NCBI GenBank assembly: GCA_903813345.2
Contig: CAIIXF020000007.1
Coordinates: forward strand, 30,102,698 to 30,166,697
Reading direction: 5' to 3'
DNA from: Owenia fusiformis
Lineage: Eukaryota; Annelida; Polychaeta; Sabellida; Oweniidae
DNA length: 64,000 nucleotides
Below, in pieces: positions 44,621 to 55,349 of this stretch. Under the pieces are notes generated by a model, which had not been told where the DNA came from, did no database searches, and was given only the letters and a program-made list of their open reading frames with translations. How positions within the stretch are numbered: position 1 is the first letter of the stretch; each line of letters opens with the position of its first letter. A program made the position numbers and the translations under genes.

Positions 44621-45591
44621 CAGGGTGACCCAAAAAAAATGCAACCCTCAATTTCTTCAATATTTTTCTTAAATGGAAGTTAATTGCTCTGAAATTTGGC
44701 ACACAAGGACTTCATTCAATGTGGGATCATCTGGCAAAGTTTCAATAATCATAGTCTTATATTGATAGAGTTATGGTCATTCCAAAATATGCTTCAAATG
44801 TCGTCCATTTCCAATGTTAGGTTTTCGGATGAATCACATTCCCTTCTTTCTGAACATGTAAACTCAAGAAATAATGTGTTCTTGGATCACAAATTCCAGA
44901 TGAAGTGCTTCAAAGGCCCCCTCACTCTGTTAAATGCACAGCTTGGGCTGCCAATTTTCAAACATGAAATCATCAGCCCCTTTTGGTTTGAGGTTGATAA
45001 TGGCAACACTGTTACTGTTAACACACACCGCAATATTGGCGTTCCCAGGAAGTTCTAGGCAGTTCTAGAGTGACATAGAGGCTTCAATAGACAAGAACAG
45101 TGGTTCTAGAAGGATGGAGCTACTCCTCACACTTCTAATGATAGCATAGCCTGGCTCACTAGTCATTTCTATGAGAAGATTATTTCTCCTAGGACGGAGA
45201 ACCCATGGTCATCCCACAGTCTTGATCTCAATGCCCCTGACTTCTATATAAGGGATTATTTAAATAAATGTGTATGAAAATAACCCTACCGCAATTGCAG
45301 AACTCCAACAAGCAATGGCTGCAAAAATTTGAGCCATACCCATGGGGAAGAATGCATCTGTGTTATGAACAGTTTTCCTTGAACATTGCAAGTTTGTTTT
45401 CAGCGAAATTGACGACATCTGGAGCATATTTTGAAACAACCATAACTCTATCAATATAAGACTATGATTATTAAAACTTTGCCAGAGGATCCCACATTGA
45501 ATGAAGTCCTTGTGTGCCAAATCTCAGAGCAATTAACCTCCACAAGAAAAATATTGAAGAAATAGAGGGTTGCATTTTTTGGGTCACCTTG
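44621..45591 (+). mobile_element. Mariner/Tc1-type element with about 210-bp inverted ends
   Basis: 971 bp flanked by TA. The left end CAGGGTGACCCAAAAAAAAT and right end TTTTTTGGGTCACCTTG are inverted copies, with near identity over about 210 bp (both read CAAGGACTTCATTCAATGTG internally). The paired similar short frames at 44696 (+) and 45520 (-) are these arms. The centre holds transposase remains. Confidence 0.85.
44810..45350 (+). pseudogene. Decayed mariner-type (DDE) transposase
   Basis: One frame has VRFSDESHSLLSEHVN (the D of the FSDE box) and later ISPFWFEVDNGNTVTVN. After a frameshift, another reads DGATPHTSNDSIAWL and then SHSLDLNAPDFYIRDYLNKC, the QDGATPH and SPDL-x-P-x-DF boxes of insect/invertebrate mariner-like transposases. 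Stops and frameshifts disrupt it, and the N-terminal DNA-binding part is replaced by the long inverted arm. Confidence 0.75.
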
Positions 45592-45984
45592 TACCTACGC
45601 TGAAGAATATGTTATATGTTTCCAAGCTATTTTCAAAAATGAATTTGAAGAACGCTTTAATCCGAATATACTTTTCTAGACTTTAATTACAAGTCTAATA
45701 TATACAGTACTAATTCAATAAATGAGAACATTGCATGTATTCAAAAGCAGAAAAATCCTGGAATACTATCCACATCGCAAGAAAAATCTCAATTGAAACA
45801 CGAACGTGCGCTGCGAGTCAGTTATCACCGACCAGGATGTAATCTTACAAATATGTTTATTCGTAATCGGTTGAACAATCCCATTCAATCCACTACAATT
45901 TTCAAAGTTTTTTATTGCTACCTTTTAAGTGTCTATCAGCATAAAACACTACATTTGGGTGGATCGGTGATGCAGTTCTAATAT

Positions 45985-45992
45985 TATAAAAT
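45985..45992 (+). promoter_or_regulatory. Candidate TATA box of gene B
   Basis: TATAAAAT lies 49 bp before the ATG at 46041, which would give a short 5' UTR. Unsupported by other promoter elements. Confidence 0.3.
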
Positions 45993-46040
45993 TCGAGCAT
46001 CGGTAGTCATATTGCAGTTATATTTACCTGAATAATCAAC

Positions 46041-46434
46041 ATGGATGTAGCAATCTGTGTGATGCTCATTAATTGTTTTTGTTGTAATATCAACGACATT
46101 CCACTAAGTAGTGTCCCGCCTGGATATAATACATGTACGCAGGACTGTTCAACTGTCAACATCGATGCAATCGCTGAACATTCAGACACACTATTGGTGC
46201 AGTTAGATGACCATGTGAATTGGTACTTCCCGAATACAAAGGCAACATTGGAAGAGTATCAACGCCAAGGAATTAATGATGAGGAGGCGATGGAGCTCAA
46301 TTTTTCTCCAAAGCTTCTTCGAGTTAACGAGGAAAGAAAATATTCCGATGTGGTTGAAATCAAGAGACTAGGATGTTACATGGACACGCTCGCGCACAAA
46401 CAACAGCTATCTCGAAAGAAGAGGCAAACATCCC
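46041..46434 (+). CDS. Gene B exon 1: leader and possible propeptide
   Basis: 394 nt, ends phase 1 at donor GTAAGT. The ATG starts a hydrophobic leader. The remaining 115 residues include CTQDC and LGCYMD cysteines, many acidic residues, and SRKKRQTS just before the splice, placing a possible furin cut between this region and the Ig domains. Confidence 0.75.
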
Positions 46435-49400
46435 GTAAGTTATGCTTTGTGTATAGCCGTATTTCAACAGGATTCGTCGCATTTAGGGTGAGACCGATAA
46501 TGATAACGAAAGTCCAAGGATACCCCTTATTTCCATTTCATTTGAACTTTTCAACGAGGAAGTAAAATAATATAATTTCATCGCATTCATTCAAAGTTTA
46601 TTACTTTCTTAAATATATTGTTTATAAACGTGAGTTTGAAACGGTCGCCCACTGAACGTCTATGCACAAACGTATATTTAACATTGACGATTTCATATAC
46701 TCTGTAGTAAAAACCGCACCCCCCCCCCCCCCCTTGGAGAAAAGTGTCTTACGGGCCTGCATCTTATAGACAATAATTTAGAAGTTTTTTGTAGCTGGAT
46801 CTAAAGACAAAGTTTTAGCTGATGTTCGTGATGTGACACTTCAATGTTCTACTGATAAAGAACCAATCAAGAGTTGGTACGTTTAACTTTTGTTAAGAAT
46901 GGGTAATAGTTATATATCAAAGTGGCAAAGAAGTCCATTTGACCGTCCGTTTGCGGGGTTTTGAAGATATGAGTACAATGGGTTGCATATAGTGTTCTAA
47001 ATCAATTGACTTATCAGTGCTCAATTGTATTTTTGATATTTTCCATACCTTTGAAATTAGCTCCGTATATTCACGATCGTGTGATATCGTGAGACAAATT
47101 AGATAGAAAGATGGCAGTAATATGCAACTATTCTGTTGAGTAATAATTTGCTGGGCTCATATATGTACATCTACCTGGCTAGTAATTATGAAGGCCATCT
47201 TATCGCTTATGTGCAGGTATGGTTATTCACAGAACGGGCGTTATGGTCGACTCAGCATGGGGACGGACATAGCGAACAATGTGATGACCTTCAAATATTC
47301 GGTGGATGCCGTTAGTGATGATCTTAGTGTTACTAATGCTGGTAAAGATGACGCGGGAAGATATCTCTGTTATTCTTGGAGTTCTAATGCAGTTACAGCT
47401 GATGTATACCTTACATGGGCAGGTGGGTGAACACGATTTGATAGTTCAAAAGTAAAATAAAAGTAGACAGGAAGGTTGAGGTACACGTTTTAAAAGAACT
47501 TGTCCGTGCATGAACTTTTAATAGTATGACCTCCCAGTTACCATGAGCGTAACATATACAGCTCCAAAAGTGCACAATACTCAAGGAAAATTTACCAGTT
47601 GTCTAGTTTTTATGGCTTAACCTGCAGAACCTCAGAGGTGCAGCGTAGCCGGCGTCCTTCTTTACAACGAAGGGGATGACATCGTACTACAGTGTGCAGT
47701 CGATTACTTTGGTGTAAAACCTGCAAATGAGGGCGCCTTACCCGTTATTGTTTGGTACCACGGTGACGATGTTATCTCCGAAGGGATCGTATCACAACAT
47801 ACCACAATCAATATCAGACCAGAGCCGATCCTGAGTGCAGATGTGACAGTGGTGTCAACAGTTACCCTTTCTGCAGATTTTGGGATAGACGGGACGCGTA
47901 TTGAGTGCAAGTACAGGTTGGAAGCTGAGTTGCCGGAAGTCCAAATTTGTGCTGCTTTGATAGACGTCACTCGTACGTAGCGAATTTGTTAACTCTATTT
48001 TAGTTTGTTGGAATTTTCTCGTGAAATCTTTTCTTGATTTATCCGTAGTAAAGATTAAACCAATAGATAAAGAAGAGATGCCTAAAACATAATTTATAAC
48101 TAAATATGATTTTAAAGATTTTTTGGGGGTTCTAGAGTTTGTTCTACAATAATTCTTTTCTTTAACATGGATAATAATATTATATTTGATTGTGTTCAAG
48201 ATGACACAAATGAGCACAAATAAGCCTGTTAAAATGTTCTCTTTTTGTTCAGCCACACCACCTACTCCACTTGAATACCCATCTGATCGTGTGATTTTCC
48301 CTCGGGATGAACCCTCCTCATCAGTCCTGCTAAACTGCACAGTCGACCCAAACGATGTGAGATACCACATGTGGCGAGGATACACTCCAAGACTAGAGTC
48401 GGTGAATAACAGTCGCATCTCTATCAATGACAGAATCACATCACTGGTACAAGACGCTTACTTCTTAACAGATTCGTATGGACTGCTGATCCCGGAAGCC
48501 TCAATTGAAGACGCTGGAAAATACATTTGTTCAGACTTCATCAAAGGGGACATAGCATCCGCTAATATAGTAGCTTTGGGTGAGGAGTTTGTTAAAAGGA
48601 TGGGTATCGATATGGTGAACCTTTTGAACACATGTTTCTCTTAAACCAGTCATCAGAAAACTTTACACATTGTCAATTTAATGGTCATCTTTTGAAGGGT
48701 AACAATATAATTTGAAATATATATACTTTTCTCTATATTGTTTTAGAAAACACATCGGACACTTCTGTTTTTCTTGGTATCATATGTTCGGAATGAAATG
48801 AAACATCTATCCGAACCTCATTGGAACAAAATAACATAAACACAACGTGCTTATGTCTCGTAATATACAAAGGAAAGTTTGGTTGATTCTTTGTTAATTT
48901 TATATATTTCGGGGTTTTTGTTTTTAATTTTTTGAATACTTTTTGTTAAATCAACCAAAATTTCATTTGTACAACTATAATAGTAGGAAGTCTAAGAAAA
49001 TGTTGTATATGCTATTTTGTTCAAACAAGCTTCGGAAATATATTTTATTTCATTCTCAAGAAATGGTAAAAAGGAACAAAAATCAATTGCATTAAAAACA
49101 AAAAAATGTTAACAAAAACTGTTATATAAAATATATATAAATTATTTTCGCATCAAATTGTTGTCAATCAGTCAACATTACTTAAAGGACCGTGTTTTTT
49201 TACAGAAAAAGAGAAAAACATTGTTGAATTCAGTTCTCCATAAGGATACTACTCCTTTGTTGCGTTACTTCGTATGAATTCTGGTTTTAACAATTGTAAT
49301 TCTTTTGCTTTGTCAGTATCTGGTCACGAAGCATTTTGAATTTGAGTGAATGCTGATTCGGATTTGCATTTGCATCTCACTATGCTGACCATTGACTCTG

Positions 49401-52278
49401 ATTTAATGTTTGGACGTTTTTGTCCCATTCCATATTAGGCCGACGACAGTTACAAACAACATAGAACGATAAAACAGTATTTTTCTCGTATATTTAGTTC
49501 CGGGAATATGCCAGCCCGATGCGACAATACGTGTGACTACAGGGACAAACTATGAAATCGGATGCTCCGCGGAAGTGTTTGGAACAATTGCATCTGATCT
49601 TCGACCTAAGCTAACCATTTTCCAAAATGGTGACATTTTAGCTGAAACTGACGACATCAGGTAATACAATCCAGTTTTGTCCCTTCCCTTTAGATAAAAT
49701 AACATGCCATTACCAATATAATAATATAGTAATGTACTCATTTCAAATTGATTTGTAGTTTAATGTCTCCAGTGTCTATTTTCGGTTCAGTATCCTCCGA
49801 GCACAGAGTTCCAGGATGGAGTATATTTTCTCTCTTTCCCGGAGGTGCGGATTCTGAACACCTGCCACCTTAGTGTCGGCCAAGTGGATGAATGAAATTC
49901 TACCTCTTGTTTTGACATCTTTGACAAACTTATAATTACAACAAACTGGTCGTATCTCGTTTGTCATTTTGCACTTACGTTAATTGAACATTCATTTTAG
50001 TGGAGTCATCGCTGGACAGATGAATATTGCAATTTCGAAAGAGGCAGAGGTTGCTTTCGATGGAGCAGTCCTCACATGCAGTATCTCAATAAATGGGCTG
50101 TTGGATTCGAAAGAACTGTGCAGATACACATTGGCAGTACAGGGTGGGTTATGATACTATCACTGATAGGCCATATCTAATTCATCATATTAATTCAGTT
50201 ATATAGCGATACGTTTTTAATTGAAAAATCGACATTTATATTTTAACAAAACTGAATAAAAAGACAAATCTTCGATTCTAAACGTTATAGCAAGAAAACT
50301 GTCTGAAATATCATTACACTAAATCTTCATCTTCAGATAACTGTGAAACGTTTCAACGAACTCACAAAAATTATTTTTTCTCTTTTCGCAACCTTTATTT
50401 TACTTAACAGGACGTTTCGGATCCTGATCCTTTTTCAACTGTATAAAAACTGAACTGAAGCGCTACAAAACAAATAAAAACAATATTACGTCATATTAAT
50501 TCACCAAAAATTCATTCCAAATTCCCGCCAATTTATAGTTCCCTAGATGAATAATTGCGTAATGGACTGGAACAATACTACGGTTTTGGACAATAACAAT
50601 GAGAGACTTGAGAGATGGATTAAAGAATCTATTTTTATAAAGAAAAATGATAATAATATATCTAGGGAACTATGAATTGGCGGGAATTTGGAATGAATTT
50701 TTGGTGAATTAATATGACGTATTTAATTGTTTTGTAGCGCTTCGGTTCAGTTTCTATACAGTTGAAAAAGGATCCCGACAGGATCCGAAACGTCCTGTTT
50801 AGTAAAATAAAGGTTGGGAAAAGAAAATAATCTAAACTGAAGAACATGTTTAAGAGTTTCAACGAATTGTATACGATTCATGGAACCACTTGCTATTATA
50901 ACTGTTGTGAGTGTAATTTAGATATTGCTCTATGCCGTTGTCGATAGCATGCATAGCGCAGATGTTGTCAAACAGTAAATGGCTTGTGTATTTTGTAATA
51001 TAGTAATAATAAGGAAAATGTATAAGTATTTCAATAATTTTTGTAGATGTTGATGATAAGAAACAGGATAATGACAGTTGCTTAGCAACACCAGGGCTGT
51101 GTTTGACGTCAGATGATATTAACCTCTGTGATTGTGCAGATGCCAGCGTACCAGGGACACCGGACACATGTTTACGTAAGGTGTATTTGAAATATTTTAC
51201 AGAAAAACAATATTGGGAAATTATTGGTACAAGAAATTCCCTGACATTCTTTTTGATAGTTTTTGACTAAAGTCTCAGTCACATTTGCTCTACGGCGGGC
51301 GTACGATGGCCGTAGCTTCACAAAATCGATATAGAAATTCTACATCATACTGCTTATCCCTATTATTTTGTGCTACAAGTTTCTCACGATTTTTTTGGAA
51401 GCTACGGTTGCTGTGCGATTGCCGTAGTTCAAATGGCATTATTTTCCCCAAAGACGTAAGGCCTGTTTATGATCTTTAGCCGTAGAACAGTGTGAAATGT
51501 TGGATGACTTAGCTTGGGAGGATGGACCAGATCCTCTGTGTACGTCTTTAGAGGACGTGGTTTATGGTGAATGTGAGGATGACGATGATTATTATCTCGA
51601 TGTTGGCGCTTACAACTGCACTGGTTTGTATCTTTCGTTCTGTCATTAAATAGGTAATAATGATTTATCAGAATAATAAGTCCATAATCAAAAACATGAT
51701 CCAGCCTGAGGTATGAGCGACGATCATCTAATGCATTGGCAGATATGTTGGAATTAATTTTGAGGTATTGGATCTTCACCTGAGTTTGATGTTGATGGCA
51801 TATATTTTGAGTTATGTATTAAATATGGTAAAACGATACCAATTAATAATAAAGATTCACTGTGTACTTGTATGAACATTACAGTAATTATAATCAAATA
51901 AAGATTCACTGTGTATGAACATTACAGTAATTATAATTTCTTTCTAGGTTTTGATACAGACGTTGATGATGAGCCATGTACAGATTCTTTGGAAACGGTG
52001 GAACTAGCCTGCGAATGCTTGCCGGGATATGTAGGGGATGGGATCAGTTGTCAAGGTAACGTATCCGTCATATATTTTATCTTTAGAATATGAAAATTGT
52101 AAATTAAAAAATTTCATTTTTTATCAGTAACATGATCAGTCATTGAATGTCATTCTATATTATGTTCAGTTATGTTCATTAACTTAACTGTATATTTTGG
52201 ACACCGAAAAATGTGTATCAAATGCTTTTTCAAATTCGTAGTTTGACGTGTTCTCTCTTTGCAGAACTGAGTGTATAA
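46041..52278 (+). CDS. Gene B: secreted multi-Ig protein with furin-like site and cysteine-rich/EGF-like tail (11-exon model)
   Basis: Eleven exons (listed separately) join in phase to 2055 nt: 684 residues plus stop. Residues 1 to about 16 (MDVAICVMLINCFCC) are a plausible short signal peptide. An acidic segment follows, ending in the dibasic furin-type site SRKKRQ at about residues 125-130. Four Ig-like domains follow, the first with V-set features (DAGRYLCYSW). The last four exons are cysteine-rich and end with an EGF-like C-x-C-LPGYVGDGISC segment. No transmembrane helix seen, so probably secreted. I do not recognise a named orthologue. It lies 2.9 kb downstream of gene A on the same strand. 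Confidence 0.75.
46795..46876 (+). CDS. Gene B exon 2: first half of Ig domain 1
   Basis: 82 nt, phase 1 to 2, acceptor TTTGTAG, donor GTACGT. Reads DVRDVTLQCSTDKEPIKSW: the B-strand cysteine, and the conserved Trp codon is split by the intron. Confidence 0.75.
47217..47422 (+). CDS. Gene B exon 3: second half of Ig domain 1 (V-set-like)
   Basis: 206 nt, phase 2 to 1, acceptor TGTGCAG, donor GTGGGT. Contains LSVTNAGKDDAGRYLCYSW, the D-x-G-x-Y-x-C signature before the F-strand cysteine. A phase-2 intron inside an Ig fold is less usual than phase-1 borders between domains. Confidence 0.8.
47628..47972 (+). CDS. Gene B exon 4: Ig-like domain 2
   Basis: 345 nt, phase 1 to 1, acceptor CCTGCAG, donor GTACGT. 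Contains DDIVLQCAVDYFG, PVIVWYHGDDVISEG (Trp core) and GTRIECKYRLEAE, a whole Ig-like domain on one exon. Confidence 0.8.
48253..48579 (+). CDS. Gene B exon 5: Ig-like domain 3
   Basis: 327 nt, phase 1 to 1, acceptor TTGTTCAG, donor GTGAGG. Contains SSSVLLNCTVDPND, YHMWRGYTPR and IPEASIEDAGKYICSDF, a clear D-x-G-x-Y-x-C signature. N-x-T/S sites are present (NCT, NNS). Confidence 0.8.
48580..49497. other. Gene B intron 5
   Basis: AT-rich, with no recognisable exon or element. Confidence 0.5.
49498..49660 (+). CDS. Gene B exon 6: first half of Ig-like domain 4
   Basis: 163 nt, phase 1 to 2, acceptor TATTTAG, donor GTAATA. Reads GTNYEIGCSAEVFG and KLTIFQNGDIL. The core Trp position is Phe (LTIFQNG), as in diverged Ig domains. 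Confidence 0.7.
50001..50143 (+). CDS. Gene B exon 7: second half of Ig-like domain 4
   Basis: 143 nt, phase 2 to 1, acceptor CATTTTAG, donor GTGGGT. Contains FDGAVLTCSISINGLLDSKE and LCRYTLAVQG. Split at the same phase as Ig domain 1. Confidence 0.7.
50333..50846. mobile_element. Foldback MITE in gene B intron
   Basis: Inverted arms of about 200 bp (50335-50550 and 50650-50845) around a 100-bp loop. Landmarks are AGGACGTTTCGGATCCTGAT against GGATCCGAAACGTCCTG, and TTCCAAATTCCCGCCAATT against AATTGGCGGGAATTTGGAA. Confidence 0.8.
51047..51175 (+). CDS. Gene B exon 8: cysteine-rich segment
   Basis: 129 nt, phase 1 to 1, acceptor TTTGTAG, donor GTAAGG. Reads DSCLATPGLCLTSDD and NLCDCADASVPG, ending DTCL. 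EGF-like in cysteine density but not a canonical EGF. Confidence 0.65.
51270..51460. mobile_element. MITE-like CG-rich insertion in gene B intron 8
   Basis: AGTCACATTTGCTCTACGGC, then GGGCGTACGATGGCCGTAG and a mirrored GCTACGG / GCCGTAG pair 100 bp later. Composition resembles the CCTAGGTCACAT family, but only the GTCACATTTG end is shared; possibly a related short element. Confidence 0.4.
51480..51623 (+). CDS. Gene B exon 9: acidic cysteine-containing segment
   Basis: 144 nt, phase 1 to 1, acceptor TCTTTAG, donor GTTTGT. Reads VEQCEMLDDLAWEDG, PLCTSLEDVVYGEC, then EDDDDYYLDVGAYNCTG. The strongly acidic run could bind calcium; no family recognised. Confidence 0.6.
51948..52055 (+). CDS. Gene B exon 10: EGF-like end
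   Basis: 108 nt, phase 1 to 1, acceptor TTTCTAG, donor GTAACG. Reads DVDDEPCTDSLETVEL, then ACECLPGYVGDGISCQ, the C-x-C-x2-G-Y/F-x-G-x-G-x2-C end typical of EGF domains. Confidence 0.7.
52265..52278 (+). CDS. Gene B last coding exon
   Basis: Acceptor CTTTGCAG followed by 14 nt completing a Glu codon, then Leu-Ser-Val and TAA. Phase fits exon 10; if it is not used, the stop after 52092 in the read-through frame would end the protein instead. Confidence 0.55.
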
Positions 52279-53156
52279 AAGGATGGACTACATTAAATTA
52301 ACCTAAATGACCTGTACATAAAGAAGGTACCCCTCTAATTGGAAATAATTGGTATCGTTGTTGACAAAATACAGTTGGAGAGCACATGGACGGTGAAAGA
52401 AGCTCCAATTCGAAGAATATTCAATGAACAATTAATCTTGAAATGATCTAGAATATGGTCAAATATAATCATGTGTACATGTATGTCTTTACTACAACTC
52501 AGCTAGCCCTCCTTTAAGGAGGGACTCGTGGTAAACAAAGTACAATATATAACATATAGACTGACACCTGCTTTTCTTTACATTTTTATTCATTTAGAGT
52601 GATATATCTAGATTGACACCGTTTTGCCATATTTGATATAGCCAAGAATTACAATGGCTGGGGTCACCAATTTTATAAGCTTCCAATGCAAAAAAATAAT
52701 GTGATAAGGTTTTTATGGTAATAAATTCATGATCATATACAACGCTATGGATGATTTTATATCTCAAAACAACGTTTGATTCGGCTTGTGGTGATTTCTA
52801 TATAGTGTATGATGATATTAGGGTCGTTCAAAAAGTCTTGCATGAAAGCTTCTCAAGAGAAGAGATTTTGTCCCTTTTACATGCATTTTGATACAGATAT
52901 AGTATCACCCTTCTAATATATAATATATTTGAAATTTCAGGACCATAAGCATTGCCCTTCCTGAGATACATTGACTTTAATATTTGAACCGATGGGCCCA
53001 TGGTCCATATGACGTCATTGAATTGAATAGATTTTGTGAATGTCTTGATAGGCTGAAATGGTTTGCAATTGGTCAATCTTTGTTCTTTCAGCTGTAAGAG
53101 GTTATGCTATAACTAATTTATGTTTAATCTAAATAAAGTTATTAATATGTAGTTTT
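52279..53156. other. Gene B 3' flank with a lone mariner-type end
   Basis: AATAAA at 52720-52725 is a possible poly(A) signal. At about 52816, TTAGGGTCGTTCAAAAAGTC looks like a single mariner inverted end; no matching right end was found. Confidence 0.4.
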
Positions 53157-53292
53157 CAGGGGTAATGTCGTCGAATACACCCCTTGGGGCGAGGCACAAA
53201 AGCTTTCGAACCCTTCATTCCCTTCTGTCGTTCGGGGTACAGAAAACGTTTGTGCCTAGCCCTGCGGGTTGTATTCGACGATATAACCCCTG
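53157..53292. mobile_element. Palindromic MITE
   Basis: 136 bp from CAGGGGTAATGTCGTCGAAT to GTATTCGACGATATAACCCCTG. Most of the element pairs with itself (GGCGAGGCACAAAAG against GTTTGTGCCTAGCC). Confidence 0.75.
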
Positions 53293-54960
53293 CTTTTCGG
53301 TCTATATTTCTTAATTAATGACCGCTTATATTCCAATGTACATTTAATTACATAATCCGGGTACATACTATATTGTAACTCTAAAGAAACACTCGATCAG
53401 ATCATTGAATTTCAAGTTCTAGACGGGTAGTTTGCTTTGTTTATGCAGGTCAACCTGGTAACGTTTTGATTGGTCAATCAGCCTGAAGATCAGCCTGATC
53501 AGCCGCAATATATAGTAGTATATATACATTATATATATTATATCCACGATAGATAAACGCTATCATCGGATTTAAAAGGAATGTAATGTTCATGTGTTGC
53601 TACATCATTCTCGTTGACACATTATGATTTGAGCATTTGTCTTCACTATTTATAATGACGACACGCGACGGTTAGCAGTGCAGCAAAAACGACATTTAAT
53701 TTGTAAAATTACAGCTATGATTAGAATATGTCGTTGAAATGAGTAGATCAAAACATAGACATTAAATTGCTCAATATTATTAAAATGCTTCCACAAAGTA
53801 ATTTGCCGCCGATTTCAAAAAGTGTCTTTAGACATTCTTTATTCGATTTTTTGGAACACAAAAAGTCGATGAATACCTATATACCAATACGCGATAACGT
53901 TTCGTTTTCGTTCAGTTTAGTTACCTCCCCTTTGAAGAGCTCTCATGTATGGTACAACTTCGTCTACATCCGGATTCTTTCCCATTGAATTACACAGTGG
54001 TGCTATTTTTAATGCCGCACTGCGATTCTATTAAACAATTATGTAGAGTTGCATTTGCACCAATGATAGGTATTTATGTAATTAAGATACAAAACAAGGC
54101 TTTTTGAACTGTAATCCCCAAATCCGAAGAAAACTGTAGTTGAAAATGCCGTCCAATTCCAGTGACGTCACTGATTCCCCAGAAATTGCTCAGACTTCAT
54201 CGAAGATCGAAAAAATATCAATAATGTTACTTTGAATCTCCGATTATCTTTCTGATTATTCAATAGATTGGATCATATAACTTTGCTTGATGATGAGGTC
54301 TGATGGAAGATCAGAAGCTGAGAAACGTTCAGAGTATTCAACTCGTTCGGCGGGCCAATGAAATTTTGTCCCTTCTAAAGCGATGCATCATGGGAGATAT
54401 TTATGTAAATTACCACCTGAACTCTTATCGCGAATAGGAGTATTGCAACGCTCTTGTTGTATTTCAGTTACAAATAAATAAACTAATTAACTAAACTATA
54501 AAAACAATACGCGGAAGAGTTGGATGTTCTAAAACCTGCCACCTTTGTTACATCATATTTTGGGCCCCAACATTTTGTAGGGCCTCCAAAAATGGGCCTT
54601 TTTGGACATAATTTGGCCTTTCTGGGCCAATTCACCAAAAATCGGTCTTAATTGGATTTAGGGGCCCAGTGGCACTTGGTTGTGCTATCTCACGCGTTCA
54701 GGTTACATGTGCAGTGTTCGGTAAGGTCTGTGACCCTTACCGATAGTCACATCACTAGTTACATGACAATTCATCAAGTAATGGGAAATCAATCCAGGTG
54801 AAGAATTTTACACTCGATACCTTTATAAGTGACAAGCAGTTGTAGGGAACCAATGACATAGAGAGATCGAAGATGAGAGCACAACTAATAGGCTGATATA
54901 TCACCTAGACGGTCTTGTTTCAAATTCGAAAGTGTGGCTCCTGAGCAATTTGCAGCACCA
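53293..54960. other. Intergenic DNA between genes B and C
   Basis: No exon recognised. A GGGCC-rich repeat stretch lies at 54560-54680 (related to 34150 and 34930), with a small palindrome near 54718-54745 (GGTAAGGTC / GACCCTTACC). Confidence 0.4.
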
Positions 54961-54963
54961 ATA

Positions 54964-54972
54964 TATATAAAA
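54964..54972 (+). promoter_or_regulatory. Candidate TATA box of gene C
   Basis: TATATAAAA about 40 bp before the candidate ATG codons at 55008 and 55011, implying a very short 5' UTR. Confidence 0.3.
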
Positions 54973-55007
54973 TCATCACCTCGCAATCATAAAAATCCAC
55001 TATTGTG

Positions 55008-55232
55008 ATGATGATTTCACAAAGATTGACGATATGTGTCATTGTAGTTTTTGGACTTTTGGAAGTACAATCTGTAACTGACTTGTACCTCCTGGGTCTT
55101 TTTCCTATGGAGGGAGCTTGGTATGGCGGAAGAAGCTTGTTGGCGTCAGTTCAGATGGGGCTCGATCATATTAATGGCCGATCTGATATCCTCCCTGGTT
55201 ATAGGCTCAACATTATGTGGAATGACACAAAA
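55008..55232 (+). CDS. Gene C first coding exon: GABA-B-receptor-like class C GPCR
   Basis: 225 nt, 75 codons, ending phase 0 at donor GTAAGT. Start at ATG 55008 or 55011; both give a signal peptide (RLTICVIVVFGLLEVQS). The mature start, LYLLGLFPMEGAWYGGRS, and then HINGRSDILPGYRLN-IMWNDTK match the beginning of the periplasmic-binding-like ligand domain of GABA-B receptors (LFPM-x-G-x-W-x-GG, N-x-R-x-DILP-x-Y). The rest of the receptor was not found in the remaining 8.7 kb, so intron 1 is very long or later exons lie beyond the window. Confidence 0.8.
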
Positions 55233-55349
55233 GTAAGTATTGTCATGTTCTTTGTAAAGTCAGGAATAGATAAAGTGTGTATCAAATTAAAGATAATTCA
55301 ATTCACAATAGTATGTAGGACAAGGCATTAACATGACAAAATGTCACCA

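Noticed and set aside
47704-48439. Long minus-strand frames (88 and 194 codons) opposite gene B
   Set aside because: Antisense to Ig exons 4 and 5 and the intron between; the plus strand has Ig signatures and consistent splice phases.
52816-52850. TTAGGGTCGTTCAAAAAGTC as evidence for a whole mariner
   Set aside because: Only one end is seen; no matching inverted end or transposase within the following kilobases.
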